Shown here: one piece after another, positions 1-14,976 of the stretch | How the letters are laid out: every line of letters starts with the position of its first letter | Position numbering within the stretch: position 1 is the first letter of the stretch | NCBI RefSeq assembly: GCF_051014445.1 | Contig: NW_027488368.1 | Coordinates: forward strand, 8,370,001-8,434,000 | Length of the DNA: 64,000 nt | Direction of reading: 5' to 3' | Origin: Colletes latitarsis | Lineage: Eukaryota > Arthropoda > Insecta > Hymenoptera > Colletidae | Position numbers and translations under genes: made by a program | The notes under the pieces: generated by a model | The model's input: the letters and a program-made list of their open reading frames with translations, nothing else | What the model was told of the DNA's origin: nothing | Database searches by the model: none

Positions 1-881
1 TGAGGGCAAATACCAGACCACACCCAGACATAACCGGCGTTATCCTCTAAAATATTAATCGGAACCAGGTTTAATTGACTGTTCCGGTGTGGTACCACAT
101 TACTGCGTGGTCCAAGCCAGAAAAAGGCCAGGATCTGGTCAACAAGTATGGGAAAAACGCGAAAGTATCAGCCAGATGATTGCGAATACCAGAATTAACC
201 CAGACATAACCGGCGTTATCCCCTAAAATACAAATCGGAACCAGCTTTTATTGACTGTTTCAGTGTGGTACTACATTACTACGTGATCCAAGTCAGAAAA
301 AGCCCATGATCTGGCCAACTAGTATGCGAGAAATGCGAAAGTACGAGCCAGATGAGGGCAAATCCCAGAACTAACCGAGACATAACCTGCGTTATCCCCT
401 AAAATATTAATCGGAACCAGGTTTAATTGAATGTTTCAGTGTGGTACCACATTACTACGTGATCCAAACCAGAAAAAGCCCAGGATCTGGCCAACTAGTA
501 TGCGAGAAATGCGAAAGTACGAGCCAGATGAGGGCAAATCCCACACCTAACCGTGATATAACCGACGTAATCCTCTAAAATATTAATCGGAACCAGGTTT
601 AATTGACTGTTTCGGTGTGGTACCGCACTACTACGTGATCCAAACCAGAAAAAGGCCAGGAACTGGCCGACAAGTATGCGAAAAATGCGAAAGTACGAGC
701 CAGATGAGGGCAAATACCAGACCTAACCCAGACATAACCGGCGCTATCCTCTAAAATATTAATCGGAACCAGGTTTAATTGACTGTTTCAGTGTGGTACC
801 ATATTACTACGTGGTCAAAGCCAGAAAGAGGCCAGGATCTGGCCAACAAGTATGGGAAAAATGCGAAATTACGAGTCAGAT

Positions 882-2715
882 GAGGGCAAATACCAGACCT
901 AACCCAGACATAACCGGCGTTATCCCCTAAAATACAAATCGGAACCAGCTTTTATTGACTGTTTCAGTGTGGTACTACATTACTACGTGATCCAAGTCAG
1001 AAAAAGCCCATGATCTGGCCAACAAGTATGCGAAAAATGCGAAAGTACGAGCCAGATGAGGACAAATCCAAGACCTAACCGAGACATAACCTGCGTTGTG
1101 CTCTAAAATATTAATCCGCACCAGGTTTAATCGACTGTTTCAGTGTGGTACCACATTACTACGTGATCCAAACCAGAAAAAGCCCAGGATCTGGCCAATA
1201 AGTATGCGAAAAATGCGAAAGTACGAGCCAGATGAGGACAAATACCAGACCTAACCCAGGCATAACCGTCGTTATCCTCTAAAATACTAATCGGAACCAG
1301 CTTTTATTGACTGTTTCAGTGTGGTACCACATTACTACGTGGTCCAAGCCAGAAAAGAGCCAGGATCTGGCCAACAAGTATGCGAAAAATGCGAAAGTAC
1401 GAGCCAGATGAGGGCAAATCCCAGACCTAACCGAGACATAGCCGGCGATATCCTCTAAAATATTAATCGCAACCAGGTTTAATTGACTGTTTCGGTGTGG
1501 TACCGCATTACTACATGATCCAAACCAGAAAAAGCCCAGGATCTGGCCAACAAGTATGAGAAAAATGCGAAAGTACGAGCCAGATGAGGGCAAATCCCAG
1601 ACCTAACCGAGACATAGCCGGCGATATGCTCTAAAATATTAAGCGCAACCTGGTCTAATTGACTGCTTCGGTGTGGTCCCACATTACTACTTGGTCCAAG
1701 CCAGAAAAAGGCCAGGATCTGGCCAACAAGTATGTGAAAAATGCGAAAGTACGAGCCAGATGAGGGCAAATCCCAGACCTAACCTAGACATAACCTGCGG
1801 AATCCTCTAAAATATTAATGGCAATCAGGCTTAATTTACTGTTTCGGTGTGGTACCGTATTACTACGTGATACAAACCAGAAAAAGGCCAGGATCTGCCC
1901 AACAAGTATGCGAAAAATGCAAAATTACGAGCCAGATGAGGGCAAATACCAGACCTAACCGAGACATAGCCGGCGATATCCTCTAAAATATTAGGCGCAA
2001 CCTGGTTTAATTGACTGCTTCGGTGTGGAACCACATTTCTACGGGATCCAAACCAGAAAAAATGCCAGGATCTGGTCAACAAGTAAGCGAAAAATGCGAA
2101 AGTACGAGCCAGATGAGGGCAAATACCAGACCTAACCCAGACATAACCGGCGTTGTCCTCTAAAATATTAATCGGAACCAGGTTTAATTGACTGTTTCAG
2201 TGTGGTTCCACATCACTACGTTGTCCAAGCCAGAAAAAGGCCAGGATCTGGCCAACAAGTATGCGAAAAATGCGAAAGTACGAGCCAGATGATTGCGAAT
2301 ACCAGAACTAACCCAGACGTAACCTGCGTTATCCTCTAAAATAATATTTGGAACCAGCTTTTATTGACAGTGTGTTACCACATTACTACGTGATCCAAGC
2401 CAGAAAAAGCCCAGGATCTGGCCAACAAGTATGCGAAAAGTGCGAAAGTACGAGCCAGATGAGGGCAAATCCCAGACCTAACCGAGACATAACCTGCTCT
2501 ATCCTCTAAAATATTAATCGTAACCAGGTTTAATTTACTGTTTCGGTGTGGTACCGCATTACTACGTGATCCAAACCAGAAAAAGGCCAGGAACTGGCCG
2601 ACAAGTATGCGAAAAATGCGAAAGAACGAGCCAGATGAGGGCAATTACCAGACCTAACCCAGACATAACCGGCGTTATAATCTAAAATACTAATCGCAAC
2701 CAGGTTTAATTGACT
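882..2715. repeat. Higher-order repeat block, copy 1 (partner 3511-4992)
   Basis: From about 882 to 1505 this block matches about 3511-4134 at an offset of 2629 bp. From about 1857 to 2715 it matches about 4134-4992 at an offset of 2277 bp. The two offsets differ by exactly 352 bp, or two monomers, so copy 1 holds a dimer (about 1505-1857) that copy 2 lacks. Marker variants shared by both copies include CCCCTAAAATACAAATCGG and TCCGCACCAGG. Boundaries are read by eye and approximate. Confidence 0.8.
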
Positions 2716-3510
2716 GTTTCGGTGTGGAACCTCATTACTACGGGATCCAAACCAGAAAAAGGCCAGGATCTGCCCGACAAGTATGCGAAAAATGCGAAAG
2801 TATGAGCCATATGATTGCTAATACCAGACCAAGCAGAGACATAACCTGCGCTATCCTCTAAAATATTAATCGTAACCAGGTTTAATTTACTGTTTCGGTG
2901 TGGTACCGTATTACTACGTGATCCAAACCAGAAAAAAGCCAGGATCTGGCCAACAAGTATGTGAAAAATGCGAAAGTACGAGCCAGATGATTGCTAATAC
3001 CAGAACTAACCCAAACGTAACCAGCGTTATCCTCCAAACTATTAATCGGAACCAGCTTTTATAGACCGTTTCAGTGTGGTACCACATTACTACGTGATCA
3101 AAACCAGAAAAATCCCAGGATCTGCCCAACAAGTATGCGAAAAACGCGAAAGTATGAGCCAGATGATTGCAAATACCATTACTAACCCAGACATAACCAG
3201 CATTATCCTCTAAAATACTAATCGGAACCAGCTTTTATTGACAGTGTGGTACCACATTACTACGTGATCCAAGTCAGAAAAAGCCCAGGATCTGGCCAAC
3301 AAGTATGCGAAATATGCGAAAGTACGAGCCAGATGAGGGCAAATCCCAGACCTAACCGAGACATAATCTGCGCTATCCTCTAAAATATTAATCGTAACCA
3401 GGTTTAATTTACTGTTTCGGTGTGGTACCGTATTACTACGTGATCCAAACCAGAAAAAAGCCATGATCTGGCCAACAAGTATGTGAAAAATGCGAAAGTA
3501 CGAGCCAGAT

Positions 3511-4992
3511 GAGGGCAAATACCAGACCTAACCCAGACATAACCGGCGTTATCCCCTAAAATACAAATCGGAACCAGCTTTTATTGACTGTTTCAGTGTG
3601 GTACTACATTACTACGTGATCCAAGTCAGAAAAAGCCCATGATCTGGCCAACAAGTATGCGAAAAATGCGAAAGTACGAGCCAGATGAGGACAAATCCAA
3701 GACCTAACCGAGACATAACCTGCGTTGTGCTCTAAAATATTAATCCGCACCAGGTTTAATTGACTGTTTCAGTGTGGTACCACATTACTACGTGATCCAA
3801 ACCAGAAAAAGCCCAGGATCTGGCCAATAAGTATGCGAAAAATGCGAAAGTACGAGCCAGATGAGGACAAATACCAGACCTAACCCAGGCATAACCGTCG
3901 TTATCCTCTAAAATACTAATCGGAACCAGCTTTTATTGACTGTTTCAGTGTGGTACCACATTACTACGTGGTCCAAGCCAGAAAAGAGCCAGGATCTGGC
4001 CAACAAGTATGCGAAAAATGCGAAAGTACGAGCCAGATGAGGGCAAATCCCAGACCTAACCGAGACATAGCCGGCGATATCCTCTAAAATATTAATCGCA
4101 ACCAGGTTTAATTGACTGTTTCGGTGTGGTACCGTATTACTACGTGATACAAACCAGAAAAAGGCCAGGATCTGCCCAACAAGTATGCGAAAAATGCAAA
4201 ATTACGAGCCAGATGAGGGCAAATACCAGACCTAACCGAGACATAGCCGGCGATATCCTCTAAAATATTAGGCGCAACCTGGTTTAATTGACTGCTTCGG
4301 TGTGGAACCACATTTCTACGGGATCCAAACCAGAAAAAATGCCAGGATCTGGTCAACAAGTAAGCGAAAAATGCGAAAGTACGAGCCAGATGAGGGCAAA
4401 TACCAGACCTAACCCAGACATAACCGGCGTTGTTCTCTAAAATATTAATCGGAACCAGGTTTAATTGACTGTTTCAGTGTGGTTCCACATCACTACGTTG
4501 TCCAAGCCAGAAAAAGGCCAGGATCTGGCCAACAAGTATGCGAAAAATGCGAAAGTACGAGCCAGATGATTGCGAATACCAGAACTAACCCAGACGTAAC
4601 CTGCGTTATCCTCTAAAATAATATTTGGAACCAGCTTTTATTGACAGTGTGTTACCACATTACTACGTGATCCAAGCCAGAAAAAGCCCAGGATCTGGCC
4701 AACAAGTATGCGAAAAGTGCGAAAGTACGAGCCAGATGAGGGCAAATCCCAGACCTAACCGAGACATAACCTGCTCTATCCTCTAAAATATTAATCGTAA
4801 CCAGGTTTAATTTACTGTTTCGGTGTGGTACCGCATTACTACGTGATCCAAACCAGAAAAAGGCCAGGAACTGGCCGACAAGTATGCGAAAAATGCGAAA
4901 GAACGAGCCAGATGAGGGCAAATACCAGACCTAACCCAGACATAACCGGCGTTATAATCTAAAATACTAATCGCAACCAGGTTTAATTGACT
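3511..4992. repeat. Higher-order repeat block, copy 2 (partner 882-2715)
   Basis: This is the second copy of the block at 882-2715, with a two-monomer deletion at about 4134 relative to copy 1. The register resumes one monomer later: about 5150-5510 matches about 2700-3060 at an offset of 2453 bp (2277 + 176). Insertion and deletion of whole monomers is the expected footprint of unequal exchange. Boundaries are approximate. Confidence 0.8.
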
Positions 4993-5359
4993 GTTTCAGT
5001 GTGGCACCACATTACTAGGTGGTCAAAGGCAGAAAAAGGCCAGGATCTGGCCAACAAGTATGGGAAAAATGCGAAATTACGAGTCACATGTGGGTAAATC
5101 CCAGACCTAACCGAGACATAACCGACGTTATCCTCTGAAATATTAATCGCAACCAGGTTTAATTGACTGTTTCGGTGTGGAACCTCATTACTACGGGATC
5201 CAAACCAGAAAAAGGCCAGGATCTGCCCGACAAGTATGCGCAAAATGCGAAAGTATGAGCCATATGATTGCTAATACCAGACCAAGCAGAGACATAACCT
5301 GCGCTATCCTCTAAAATATTAATCGTAACCAGGTTTAATTTACTGTTTCGGTGTGGTAC

Positions 5360-7810
5360 CGTATTACTACGTGATCCAAACCAGAAAAAAGCCATGATCT
5401 GGCCAACAAGTATGTGAAAAATGCGAAAGTACGAGCCAGATGATTGCTAATACCAGAACTAACCCAAACGTAACCAGCGTTACCCTCCAAACTATTAATC
5501 GGAACCAGCTCTTATAGACCGTTTCAGTGTGGTACCACATTACTACGTGATCCAAACCAGAAAAAGCCCAGGATCTGGCAAACAAGTATGCGAAAAATGC
5601 GAAAGTACGAGCCAGATGAGGGCAAATCCCAGACCTAACCGAGGCATAACCTGCGCTATCCTCTGAAATATTAATAGCCACCAGGTTTAATTTACTGTTT
5701 CGGTGTGGTACCGTATTACTACGTGATCCAAACCAGAAAAAGGCCAGGATCTGGCCAACAAGTATGCGAAAAATGCAAAAGTTCGAGCCTGATGAGGGCA
5801 AATACCAGACCTAACCCAGACATAACCGGCGTTATCCTCTAAACTATTAATCGCAACCAGGATTAATTGACTGTTTCTGTGTGGTACCACTTTACTACGT
5901 GATCCAAACCAGAAAAAACCCAGGATCTGCCCAACAAGTATGCGAAAAACGCGAAAGTACGAGCCAGATGAGGGCAAATACCAGACCAAACCCAGACAAA
6001 CCGGCGTTATCATCTAAAATATTAATCGGAACCAGGTTTAATTGACTGTTTCAGTGTGGTACCACATTACTACGTGGTCAAAGCCAGAAAAAGGCCAGGA
6101 TCTGGCCAACAAGTATGCGAAAAATGCGAAAGTACGAGCCAGATGAGGGCAAATACCAGACCTAACCCAGACATAACCGTAGTTATCCTCTAAAATATTA
6201 ATCGCAACCCGGTTTGATTGACTGTTTCGGTGTGGTACCGCATTACTACGTGGTCCAAGCCAGAAAAGGGCCAGCATCTGCCCAACAAGTATGCGAAAAA
6301 TGCGAAAGTACGAGCCAGATGATTGCTAATACCAGAACTAACCCAAACTTAACCAGCATTGTCCTCTAAACTAATAATCTGAACCAGGTTTAATTGACTG
6401 TTTCGGTGTGGTACCGCATTACTACGTGGTCCAAACCAGAAAAAACCCAGGATCAGCCCAACAAGTATGCGAAAAATGCGAAAGTATGAGCCATATGATT
6501 GCTAATACCAGACCAAACCGAGACATAACCTGCGCTATCCTCTAAAATATTAATCGTAACCAGGTTTTATTTACTGTTTCGGTGTGGTACCGTATTACTA
6601 CGTGATCCAAACCAGAAAAAAGCCAGGATCTGGCCAACAAGTATCTGAAAAATGCGAAAGTACGAGCCAGATGATTGCTAATACCAGAACTAACCCAAAC
6701 GTAACCAGCGTTATCCTCCAAACCATTAATCGGAACCAGCTTTTATAGACCGTTTCAGTGTGGTACCACATTACTACGTGATCAAAACCAGAAAAAACCC
6801 AGGATCTGCCCAACAAGTATGCGAAAAACGCGAAAGTATGAGCCAGATGATTGCAAATACCATTACTAACCCAGACATAACCAGCATTATCCTCTAAAAT
6901 ACTAATCGGAACCAGCTTTTATTGACAGTGTGGTACCACATTACTACGTGATCCAAGTCAGAAAAAGCCCAGGATCAGCCCAACAAGTATGCGAAAAATG
7001 CGAAAGTACGAGCCAGATGAGGGCAAATACCAGAACTAACCCAGACGTAACCTGCGTTATCCTCTAAAATAATATTCGGAACCAGCTTTTATTGACAGTG
7101 TGTTACCACATTACTACGTGATCCAAGCCAGAAAAAGCCCAGGATCTGGCCAACAAGTATGCGAAAACTGCGAAATTACGAGTCAGATGAGGGTAAATCC
7201 CAGACCTAACCGAGACATAACCGGCGTTATCCTCTGAAATATTAATCGCAACCAGGTTTAATTGACTGTTTCGGTGTGGTACCGTATTACTACGTGATCC
7301 AAACCAGAAAAAGGCCAGGATCTGGCCAACAAGTATGTGAAATATGCGAAAGTACGAGCCAGATGATTGCTAATACCAGAACTAACCCAAACGTAACCAG
7401 CGTTATCCTCCAAACTATTAATCGGAACCAGCTTTTATAGACCGTTTCAGTGTGGTAGCACATTACTACGTGATCAAAACCAGAAAAAACCCAGGATCTG
7501 CCCAACAAGTATGCGAAAAACGCGAAAGTATGAGCCAGATGATTGCAAATACCATTACTAACCCAGACATAACCAGCATTATCCTCTAAAATACTAATCG
7601 GAACCAGCTTTTATTGACAGTGTGGTACCACATTACTACGTGATCGAAGTCAGAAAAAGCCCAGGATCTGGCCAACAAGTATGCGAAAAATGCGAAAGTA
7701 CGAGCCAGATGAGGGCAAATCCCAGACCTAACCGAGACATAATCCGCGCTATCCTCTAAAATATTAATCGTAACCAGGTTTAATTTACTGTTTCGGTGTG
7801 GTACCGTATT
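5360..7810. repeat. Higher-order block, copy 1 of the 5.4-12 kb set
   Basis: Segment 5367-6200 recurs at 7812-8645 (offset 2445). Segment about 6562-6940 recurs at 8655-9033 (offset 2093). Segment about 7030-7800 recurs at about 9299-10069 (offset 2269). The offsets differ by 176 or 352 bp, so the two copies differ by whole monomers. Several monomers in this block carry the 6-bp deletion that yields 170-bp units (TTGACAGTGTGG), which explains why the offsets fall short of exact multiples of 176. Confidence 0.75.
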
Positions 7811-10230
7811 ACTACGTGATCCAAACCAGAAAAAAGCCATGATCTGGCCAACAAGTTTGTGAAAAATGCGAAAGTACGAGCCAGATGATTGCTAATACCA
7901 GAACTAACCCAAACGTAACCAGCGTTACCCTCCAAACTATTAATCGGAACCAGCTCTTATAGACCGTTTCAGTGTGGTACCACATTACTACGTGATCCAA
8001 ACCAGAAAAAGCCCAGGATCTGGCAAACAAGTATGCGAAAAATGCGAAAGTACGAGCCAGATGAGGGCAAATCCCAGACCTAACCGAGGCATAACCTGCG
8101 CTATCCTCTGAAATATTAATAGCCACCAGGTTTAATTTACTGTTTCGGTGTGGTACCGTATTACTACGTGATCCAAACCAGAAAAAGGCCAGGATCTGGC
8201 CAACAAGTATGCGAAAAATGCAATAGTTCGAGCCAGATGAGGGCAAATACCAGACCTAACCCAGACATAACCGGCGTTATCCTCTAAAATATTAATCGCA
8301 ACCAGGATTAATTGACTGTTTCTGTGTGGTACCACACTACTACGTGATCCAAACCAGAAAAAACCCAGGATCTGCCCAACAAGTATGCGAAAAACGCGAA
8401 AGTACGAGCCAGATGAGGGCAAATACCAGACCAAACCCAGACAAACCGGCGTTATCATCTAAAATATTAATCGGGACCAGGTTTAATTGACTGTTTCAGT
8501 GTGGTACCACATTACTACGTGGTCAAAGCCAGAAAAAGGCCAGGATCTGGCCAACAAGTATGCGAAAAATGCGAAAGTACGAGCCAGATGGGGGCAAATA
8601 CCAGACCTAACCCAGACATAACCGTAGTTATCCTCTAAAATATTAATCGTAACCAGGTTTTATTTACTGTTTCGGTGTGGTACCGTATTACTACGTGATC
8701 CAAACCAGAAAAAAGCCAGGATCTGGCCAACAAGTATCTGAAAAATGCGAAAGTACGAGCCAGATGATTGCTAATACCAGAACTAACGCAAACGTAACCA
8801 GCGTTATCCTCCAAACTATTAATCGGAACCAGCTTTTATAGACCGTTTCAGTGTGGTACCACATTACTACGTGATCAAAACCAGAAAAAACCCAGGATCT
8901 GCCCAACAAGTATGCGAAAAACGCGAAAGTATGAGCCAGATGATTGCAAATACCATTACTAACCCAGACATAACCAGCATTATCCTCTAAAATACTAATC
9001 GGACCCAGCTTTTATTGACAGTGTGGTACCACATTACTACGTGATCCAAGTCAGAAAAAGCCCAGGATCTGGCCAACAAGTATGCGAAAAATGCGAAAGT
9101 ACGAGCCAGATGAGGGCAAATCCCAGACCTAACCGAGACATAACCTGCTCTATCCTCTAAAATATTAATCGTAACCAGGTTTAATTTACTGTTTCGGTGT
9201 GGTACAGCATTACTACGTGATCCAAACCAGAAAAAGGCCAGGAACTGGCCGACAAGTATGCGAAAAATGCGAAAGTACGAGCCAGATGAGGGCAAATACC
9301 AGAACTAACCCAGACGTAACCTGCGTTATCCTCTAAAATAATATTCGGAACCAGCTTTTATTGACAGTGTGTTACCACATTACTACGTGATCCAAGCCAG
9401 AAAAAGCCCAGGATCTGGCCAACAAGTATGCGAAAAGTGCGAAATTACGAGTCAGATGAGGGTAAATCCCAGACCTAACCGAGACATAACCGGCGTTATC
9501 CTCTGAAATATTAATCGCAACCAGGTTTAATTGACTGTTTCGGTGTGGTACCGTATTACTACGTGATCCAAACCAGAAAAAGGCCAGGATCTGGCCAACA
9601 AGTATGTGAAAAATGCGAAAGTACGAGCCAGATGATTGCTAATACCAGAACTAACCCAAACGTAACCAGCGTTATCCTCCAAACTATTAATCGGAACCAG
9701 CTTTTATAGACCGTTTCAGTGTGGTAGCACATTACTACGTGATCAAAACCAGAAAAAACCCAGGATCTGCCCAACAAGTATGCGAAAAACGCGAAAGTAT
9801 GAGCCAGATGATTGCAAATACCATTACTAACCCAGACATAACCAGCATTATCCTCTAAAATACTAATCGGAACCAGCTTTTATTGACAGTGTGGTACCAC
9901 ATTACTACGTGATCCAAGTCAGAAAAAGCCCAGGATCTGGCCAACAAGTATGCGAAAAATGCGAAAGCACGAGCCAGATGAGGGCAAATCCCAGACCTAA
10001 CCGAGGCATAACCTGCGCTATCCTCTAAAATATTAATCGCAACCAGGTTTAATTGACTGTTTCGGTGTGGAACCACATTACCACGTGATTCAAACCACAA
10101 AAAACCCGAGATCTGGCCAACAAGTAAGCGTAAAGTGCGATAGTACGAGCCAGATGAGGGCAAATACCGGACCTAACCCAGACATAACCGGTGTTATCCC
10201 CTAAAATACTAATCGCAACCAGCTTTTATT
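7811..10230. repeat. Higher-order block, copy 2 of the 5.4-12 kb set
   Basis: This is the second copy of the 5360-7810 block, with monomer gains and losses described in that entry. Part of it recurs once more: 8132-8458 matches 10753-11079 at an offset of 2621 bp (2445 + 176). The set therefore has at least three partial copies, extending to about 11.9 kb. Confidence 0.7.
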
Positions 10231-13200
10231 GACTGTTTCAGTGTGCTACCACATTACTACCTGATCCAAACCAGAAAAAGCCCAGGATCTGGCAAACAAG
10301 TATGCGAAAAATGCGAAAGTACGAGCCAGATGAGGGCAAATCCCAGACCTAACCGAGGCATAACCTGCGCTATCCTCTAAAATATTAATCGCAACCAGGT
10401 TTAATTGACTGTTTCGGTGTGGAACCACATTACCACGTGATTCAAACCACAAAAAACCCGAGATCTGGCCAACAAGTAAGCGTAAAATGCGAAAGTACGA
10501 GCCAGATGAGGGCAAATACCGGACCTAACCCAGACATAACCGGCGTTATCCCCTAAAATACTAATCGGAACCAGCTTTTATTGACTGTTTCAGTGTGCTA
10601 CCACATTACTACCTGATCCAAACCAGAAAAAGCCCAGGATCTGGCAAACAAGTATGCGAAAAATGCGAAAGTACGAGCCAGATGAGGGCAAATCCCAGAC
10701 CTAACCGAGACATAACCTGCGCTATCCTCTGAAATATTAATAGCCACCAGGTTTAATTTACTGTTTCGGTGTGGTACCGTATTACTACGTGATCGAAACC
10801 AGAAAAAGGCCAGGATCTGGCCAACAAGTATGCGAAAAATGCAAAAGTTCGAGCCAGATGAGGGCAAATACCAGACCTAACCCAGACATAACCGGCGTTA
10901 TCCTCTAAAATATTAATCGCAACCAGGATTAATTGACTGTTTCTGTGTGGTACCACATTACTACGTGATCCAAACCAGAAAAAACCCAGGATCTGCCCAA
11001 CAAGTATGCGAAAAACGCGAAAGTACGAGCCAGATGAGGGCAAATACCAGACCGAACCCAGACAAACCGGCGTTATCATCTAAAATATTAATCGGAACCA
11101 GGTTTAATTGACTGTTTCAGTGTGGTACCACATTACTACGTGGTCAAAGCCAGAAAAAGGCCAGGATCTGGCCAACAAGTATGCGAAAAATGCGAAAGTA
11201 CGAGCCAGATGAGGGCAAATACCAGACCTAACCCAGACATAACCGTAGTTATCCTCTAAAATATTAATCGCAACCCGGTTTGATTGACTGTTTCGGTGTG
11301 GTACCGCATTACTACGTGGTCCAAGCCAGAAAAGGGCCAGGATCTGCCAAACAAGTATGCGAAAAATGCGAAAGTACGAGCCAGATGATTGCTAATACCA
11401 GAACTAACCCAAACTTAACCAGCGTTGTCCTCTAAACTATTAATCTGAACCAGGTTTAATTGACTGTTTCGGTGTGGTACCGCATTACTACGTGGTCCAA
11501 ACCAGAAAAAACCCAGGTTCTGCCCAACAAGTATGCGAAAAATGCGAAAGTATGAGCCATATGATTGCTAATACCAGACCAAACCGAGACATAACCTGCG
11601 CTATCCTCTAAAATATTAATCGTAACCAGGTTTAATTTACTGTTTCGGTGTGGTACCGTATTACTACGTGATCCAAACCAGAAAAAAGCCAGGATCTGGC
11701 CAACAAGTATGTGAAAAATGCGAAAGTACGAGCCAGATGTTTGCTAATACCAGAACTAACCCAAACGTAACCAGCGTTATCCTCCAAACTATTAATCGGA
11801 ACCAGCTTTTATAGACCGTTTCAATGTGGTACCACATTACGACGTGATCCAAACCAGAAAAAACCCAGGATCTGGCCAACAAGTATGCGAAAAATGCAAA
11901 AGTTCGAGCCAGCTGAGGGCAAATACCAGACCTAACCGAGACATAACCTGCGTTATCCTCTAAAATAATAATCGGAACCAGGTTTAATTGACTGTTTCAG
12001 TGTGTTACCACATTACTGCCATGTTAAAGCCAGAAAAAGGCCAGGATCTGGCCAACAAGTATGCGAAAAATGCGAAAGTATATGCCTGATGATTGCAAAT
12101 ACCAGAACTAACCCAAACATAACCAGCGTTATCCTCTAAAATATTAATCGCAACCAGGTTTAATTTACTGTTTCGGTGTGGAACCACATTACCACGTGAT
12201 TCAAACCACAAAAAGCCCGAGATCTGGCCAACAAGTAAGCGTAAAATGCGAAAGTACGAGCCAGATGAGGGCAAATACCGGACCTAACCCAGACATAACC
12301 GGCGTTATCCCCTAAAATACTAATAGGAACCAGCTTTTAATGACTGTTTCAGTATGGTACCACATTACTACGTGATCCAAGCCAGAAAAAGGCCACGATC
12401 TGGCCAACAAGTATGGGAAAAACGCGAAAGTATGAGCCAGATGATTGCGAATACAAAGAACTAACCCAGACGTAACCAGCGTTATCCTCTAAAATACTAT
12501 TCGGAACCAGCTTCTATTGACTGTTTCAGTGTGGTACCACATTACACGTGATCCAAGTCAGAAAAAGCCCAGGATCTGGCCAACTATTATGCGAGAAATG
12601 CGAAAGTACGAGCCAGATGAGGACAAATCCTAGACCTAACCGAGACATAACCTGCGCTATCCTCCAAAATATTAATCGCAACAAGGGTTAATTGACTGTT
12701 TCTGTGTGGTGCCGCGTTACAACGTGATCCAAACCAGAAAAGGGCCAGGATCTGGCCAACAAGTATGCGAAAAATGCGAAAGTACGAGCCAGATGAGGGC
12801 AAATACCAGACCAAACCCAGACATAACCGGCGTTATCATCTAAAATATTAATCGGAACCAGGTTTAATTGACTGTTTCAGTGTGGTACCACATTACTACG
12901 TGGTCAAAGCCAGAAAAAGGCCAGGATCTGGCCAACAAGTATGCGAAAAATGCGAAAGTACGAGCCAGATGAGGGCAAATACCAGACCTAACCCAGACAT
13001 AACCGGCGTTATCCTCTAAAATATTAATCGGAACCAGGTTTAATTGACTGTTTCGGTGTGGTACCACATTACAACGTGATCCAAACCAGAAAAGGGCCAG
13101 GATCTGGCCAACAAGTATGCGAAAAATGCGAAAGTACGAGCCAGATGAGGGCAAATACCCGACCTAACCGAGATATAACCTGCGTTATCCTCTAAAATAT

Positions 13201-14976
13201 TAATCGGAACCAGGTTTAATTGACTGTTTCAGTGAGGTACCACATTACTACGTGGTCAAAGCCAGAAAAAGGCCAGAATCTGGCAAACAAGTATGCGGAA
13301 AATGCAAAAGTACGAGCCAGATGAGGGCAAATACCAGACCCAACCGAGATATAACCGGCGTTATCCTCTAAAATATTAATCGGAACCAGCTTTTATAGAC
13401 AGTTTCAGTGTGGTACCACATTACACGTGATCCAAGTCAGAAAAAGCCCAGGATCTGGCCAACTATTATGCGAGAAATGCGAAAGTACGAGCCAGATGAG
13501 GACAAATCCTAGACCTAACCGAGACATAACCTGCGCTATCCTCTAAAATATTAATCGCAACAAGGGTTAATTGACTGTTTCTGTGTGGTGCCGCGTTACA
13601 ACGTGATCCAAACCAGAAAAGGGCCAGGATCTGGCCAACAAGTATGCGAAAAATGCGAAAGTACGAGCCAGATGAGGGCAAATACCAGACCAAACCCAGA
13701 CAAACCGGAGTTATCATCTAAAATATTAATTGGAACCAGGTTTAATTGACTGTTTCAGTGTGGTACCACATTACTACGTGGTCAAAGCCAGAAAAAGGCC
13801 AGGATCTGGCCAACAAGTATGCGAAAAATGCGAAAGTACCAGCCAGATGAGGGCAAATACCAGACCTAACCGAGATATAACCGGCGTTATCCTCTAAAAT
13901 ATTAATCGGAACCAGGTTTAATTGACTGTTTCGGTGGTACCGTATTAATACGTGTTCCAAACCAGAAAAAGGCCAGGAACTGGCCGACAAGTATGCGAAA
14001 AATGCGAAAGTGGGAGCCAGATGAGGGCAAAGACCAGACCAAACCGAGACATAACCGGCGTTATCCTCTAAAATAATAATCGCAAACAGGTTTAATTGAC
14101 TGTTTCGGTGTGGTACCGCATTACTACGTGATCCATACCAGAAAAAGGCCAGGATCTGGCCAACAAGTATGCGAAGAATGCGAAAGTTCGAGCCAGATGA
14201 GGGCAAATACCAGACCTAACCGAGACATAACCTGCGCTATCCTCTAAAATATTAATCGCAACAAGGGTTAATTGACTGTTTCTGTGTGGTGCCGCGTTAC
14301 AACGTGATCCAAACCAGAAAAGGGCCAGGATCTGGCCAACAAGTATGCGAAAAATGCGAAAGTACGAGCCAGATGAGGGCAAATACCAGACCAAACCCAG
14401 ACATAACCGGCGTTATCCCCTAAAATACTAATCGGAACCAGCTTTTATTGACTGTTTCAGTATGGTACCACATTACTACGTGATCCAAACCAGAAAAAGC
14501 CCAGCATCTGGCCAACAAGTATGCGAAAAATGCGAAAGTTCGTGACAGATGAGGGCAAATACCAGACCTAACCCAGACATAACCGGCGTTATCCTCTGAA
14601 ATATTAATAGCCACCAGGTTTAATATACTGTTTCGGTGTGGTACCGTATTACTACGTGATCCAAACCAGAAAAAGGCCAGGATCTGGCCAACAAGTATGC
14701 GAAAAATGCAAAAGTTCGAGCCAGCTGAGGGCAAATACCAGACCTAACCCAGACATAACGGGCGTTATCCTCTAAAATATTAATCGCAACCAGGATTAAT
14801 TGACTGTTTCTGTGTGGTACCACATTACTACGTGATCCAAACCAGAAAAAACCCGGGATCTGCCCAACAAGTATGCGAAAAACGCGAAAGTACGAGCCAG
14901 ATGAGGGCAAATACCAGACCAAACCCAGACAAACCGGAGTTATCATCTAAAATATTAATTGGAACCAGGTTTAATT

